Assembly (NCBI RefSeq): GCF_002222655.1
Contig: NZ_CP022423.1
Location: 3,162,001-3,226,000 of the forward strand
DNA from: Vitreoscilla filiformis
GTDB lineage: Bacteria; Pseudomonadota; Gammaproteobacteria; Burkholderiales; Burkholderiaceae_C
Length of the DNA: 64,000 bases
Direction of reading: 5' to 3'
Shown: piece by piece, positions 62,738-64,000 of the stretch
Layout of the letters: each line of letters begins with the position of its first letter
Position numbering within the stretch: the first letter of the stretch is position 1
Notes under the pieces: generated by a model
Told to the model about the DNA's origin: nothing
Databases searched by the model: none
Seen by the model: the letters and a program-made list of their open reading frames with translations, nothing else
Made by a program: the position numbers and the translations under genes

Positions 62738-62787
62738 GGCGTGGACTGTACGCGCCCGGTGCGCCAAGCTGTACTGGTGTGGCGGCC

Positions 62788-62844
62788 TGCACAGTGCACC
62801 GGAAAAAGCGCGTGAGTGTGCATGGTCACATGCACGTCACATGC
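62788..62844. promoter_or_regulatory. repeat cluster between the MocR-type gene and gabT (possible operator)
   Basis: Three elements lie together. TGCACAGTGCA (62788-62798) is a perfect palindrome around one base. GTGCATG (62818-62824) pairs with CATGCAC (62829-62835). A direct repeat GTCACATGC occurs at 62825-62833 and 62836-62844 with an 11-base period. MocR regulators bind such mixed direct and inverted repeats in divergent regions; binding here is inferred from position. Confidence 0.5.
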
Positions 62845-62886
62845 CTACAGTCGCGGCCCGTGCCTCCCCTTGAAAGGTTCCTTCCC

Positions 62887-64000
62887 ATGCAACGCGATGC
62901 CGATTTCACCAACGCCGCCCTGATGGCCAGCCGCCGCGCCGCCCTGCCCACTGGCATGGGCCAAGCTTACGAAGTGTTCGTCGAGCGAGCGCAAAACGCT
63001 GAAGTGTGGGACGTGGAAGGCAAACGTTACATTGACTTCGCCGGCGGCATCGCCGTGCTGAACACCGGCCACAACCACCCGAAGGTGATCGCCGCTGTCA
63101 AAGCCCAGCTCGACCAGTTCCACCACACTTGCTTCCAGGTGCTGGCGTATGAGCCCTACGTTGAGCTGGCCGAACGCCTGATCGCCAAGGCGCCGGGCGA
63201 CTTCGCCAAGAAGGCCATCTTCCTGTCCACCGGCGCGGAAGCGGTGGAAAACGCCGTCAAGATCGCCCGCGCTGCCACGGGCCGCCAAGCGGTGATCGCC
63301 TTCGGGGGTGGCTTCCATGGCCGCACACTGCTGGGCATGGCGCTGACCGGCAAGGTCGCGCCGTACAAAGCCGGTTTCGGCCCCTTCCCGGCGGAGATTT
63401 ATCACGCCGAATACCCGAACGCCCTGCACGGCGTGAGCGAAGCGGATTCGCTCAAAACCATCGAGCACATCTTCAAATATGACGTGGAAGCCTCGCGGGT
63501 GGCCGCCATCATTTTGGAACCGGTGCAAGGTGAAGGCGGTTTCTACGCCGCGTCGCCCGCGTTTGCCCAGGCGCTGCGCGCCCTGTGCGACCAACACGGC
63601 ATCGTGCTGATCGCCGACGAAGTGCAAACCGGCGCTGGCCGCACCGGCACCTGGCTGGCCAGCGAACAGTGGGGCGTGGCGCCGGATTTGATCACCATGG
63701 CCAAGAGCATGGCTGGTGGCTTCCCGATCTCCGCCGTGATCGGCAAGGCCGAGATCATGGACAAACCCCTGCCCGGCGGCCTGGGCGGCACCTACGCCGG
63801 CAACCCGCTGGCCTGCGCCGCCGCGCTGGCGGTGCTGGATGTGTTCGAAGAAGAACAACTGCTGGCGCGCTCCAACGCCATCGGCGAACGCCTGAAGGCC
63901 GGCTTGAGCGCCTTGGCCGAGCGTCACACCAGCATCGGGGATGTGCGTGGCCTGGGTTCGATGATCGCCATCGAGCTGTTCAAGAACGGCGACACGGCCC
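62887..64000 (+). CDS. gabT: 4-aminobutyrate aminotransferase (3' end outside window)
   Basis: Class III PLP aminotransferase that converts GABA and 2-oxoglutarate to succinate semialdehyde and glutamate. 371 codons are present, open to the window end; the usual length is about 425. Family marks are the opening MASRRAALPTGMGQAYEVF, VWDVEGKRYIDFAGGIAVLN, FLSTGAEAVENAVKIAR, ILEPVQGEGGFYAASPAF, VLIADEVQTGAGRTGT (Asp contacting PLP) and the PLP lysine in ITMAKSMAGGFPIS. It is divergent from the MocR/GabR-type regulator, its likely controller. The succinate-semialdehyde dehydrogenase expected next is not visible. Confidence 0.95.
   Translation, partial: MQRDADFTNAALMASRRAALPTGMGQAYEVFVERAQNAEVWDVEGKRYIDFAGGIAVLNTGHNHPKVIAAVKAQLDQFHHTCFQVLAYEPYVELAERLIAKAPGDFAKKAIFLSTGAEAVENAVKIARAATGRQAVIAFGGGFHGRTLLGMALTGKVAPYKAGFGPFPAEIYHAEYPNALHGVSEADSLKTIEHIFKYDVEASRVAAIILEPVQGEGGFYAASPAFAQALRALCDQHGIVLIADEVQTGAGRTGTWLASEQWGVAPDLITMAKSMAGGFPISAVIGKAEIMDKPLPGGLGGTYAGNPLACAAALAVLDVFEEEQLLARSNAIGERLKAGLSALAERHTSIGDVRGLGSMIAIELFKNGDTA

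Noticed and set aside
1..64000. tRNA, rRNA, insertion sequences, integrase or attachment sites
   Set aside because: None was recognised on reading either strand. Island edges at about 14.6 and 18.4 kb show no direct repeats or tRNA that I could identify.

Overview
The window is a GC-rich chromosomal segment of a betaproteobacterium, most likely order Burkholderiales. Supporting evidence is the ubiquinone gene run (DUF971-ubiE...ubiJ-ubiB-fmdB-DUF502-aspS), the 1309-residue DUF3683/FAD/Fe-S dehydrogenase, the nudB-EEP-clsB trio, a DmeF-type metal exporter and a paired cyanophycin synthetase locus. No rRNA, tRNA, CRISPR array, insertion sequence or prophage structural gene was recognised. The assignment comes from protein families and gene order; no database search was possible.

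Layout. 0-14.5 kb is housekeeping: the end of argH, a yqjD/yqjE/yqjK-type membrane set, aspS, DUF502, FmdB, ubiB, ubiJ, galE (inserted between ubiE and ubiJ), ubiE, DUF971, a HIT protein, a VirK/YbjX protein and the giant dehydrogenase, all on the minus strand. 14.6-18.3 kb is a visibly AT-rich island of four exported proteins. One is a plus-strand WHH-type (HNH/Endo VII) nuclease. Facing it is a minus-strand set of a barrel-like protein, a protein with four helical repeats and a cysteine tail, and a small protein with symmetric cysteine spacing. This set carries long G tracts, including a G13 run ahead of the first gene that could vary promoter spacing. 18.4-21.4 kb holds a quinoprotein-associated SoxYZ-like carrier, a degenerate metallo-beta-lactamase-fold partner and a ModE-like regulator. 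21.6-36.6 kb is mixed: a coiled-coil membrane protein, pterin dehydratase, UbiA-family prenyltransferase, nudB-EEP-clsB, DUF805, a Lys/Ala-rich exported protein, a YyaL-like protein without CXXC, DUF599, a tandem FKBP, a 1180-residue membrane patatin and DUF389.

36.1-44 kb is a cyanophycin locus: DUF1854 and a zinc-ribbon ABC exporter on one strand. Divergent from them are a CphA paralogue with a lost Mur-ligase P-loop and a complete CphA, followed by a putative Na+/H+ antiporter. 45.3-60.3 kb is surface-glycan territory: an acetyltransferase, an orphan branched-chain amino-acid-type binding protein, two glycosyltransferases, a GtrB-GtrA-membrane transferase cassette, and a minus-strand run rfbF-rfbG-rfbH-aldolase-ThDP enzyme-HAD phosphatase-reductase. 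The last run reads as a pathway from glucose-1-phosphate to a CDP-3,6-dideoxy-4-ketohexose that is then given a carbon branch (yersiniose-like or larger). Composition changes sharply at about 57.09 kb, between the GC-rich rfbFGH part and the AT-rich branch-forming part. This suggests the pathway was assembled from two sources.

The window ends with a DmeF-like exporter translationally coupled to a MocR/GabR-type regulator, which diverges from gabT (cut by the window end). The intergenic region contains a repeat cluster that could be the regulator's operator.
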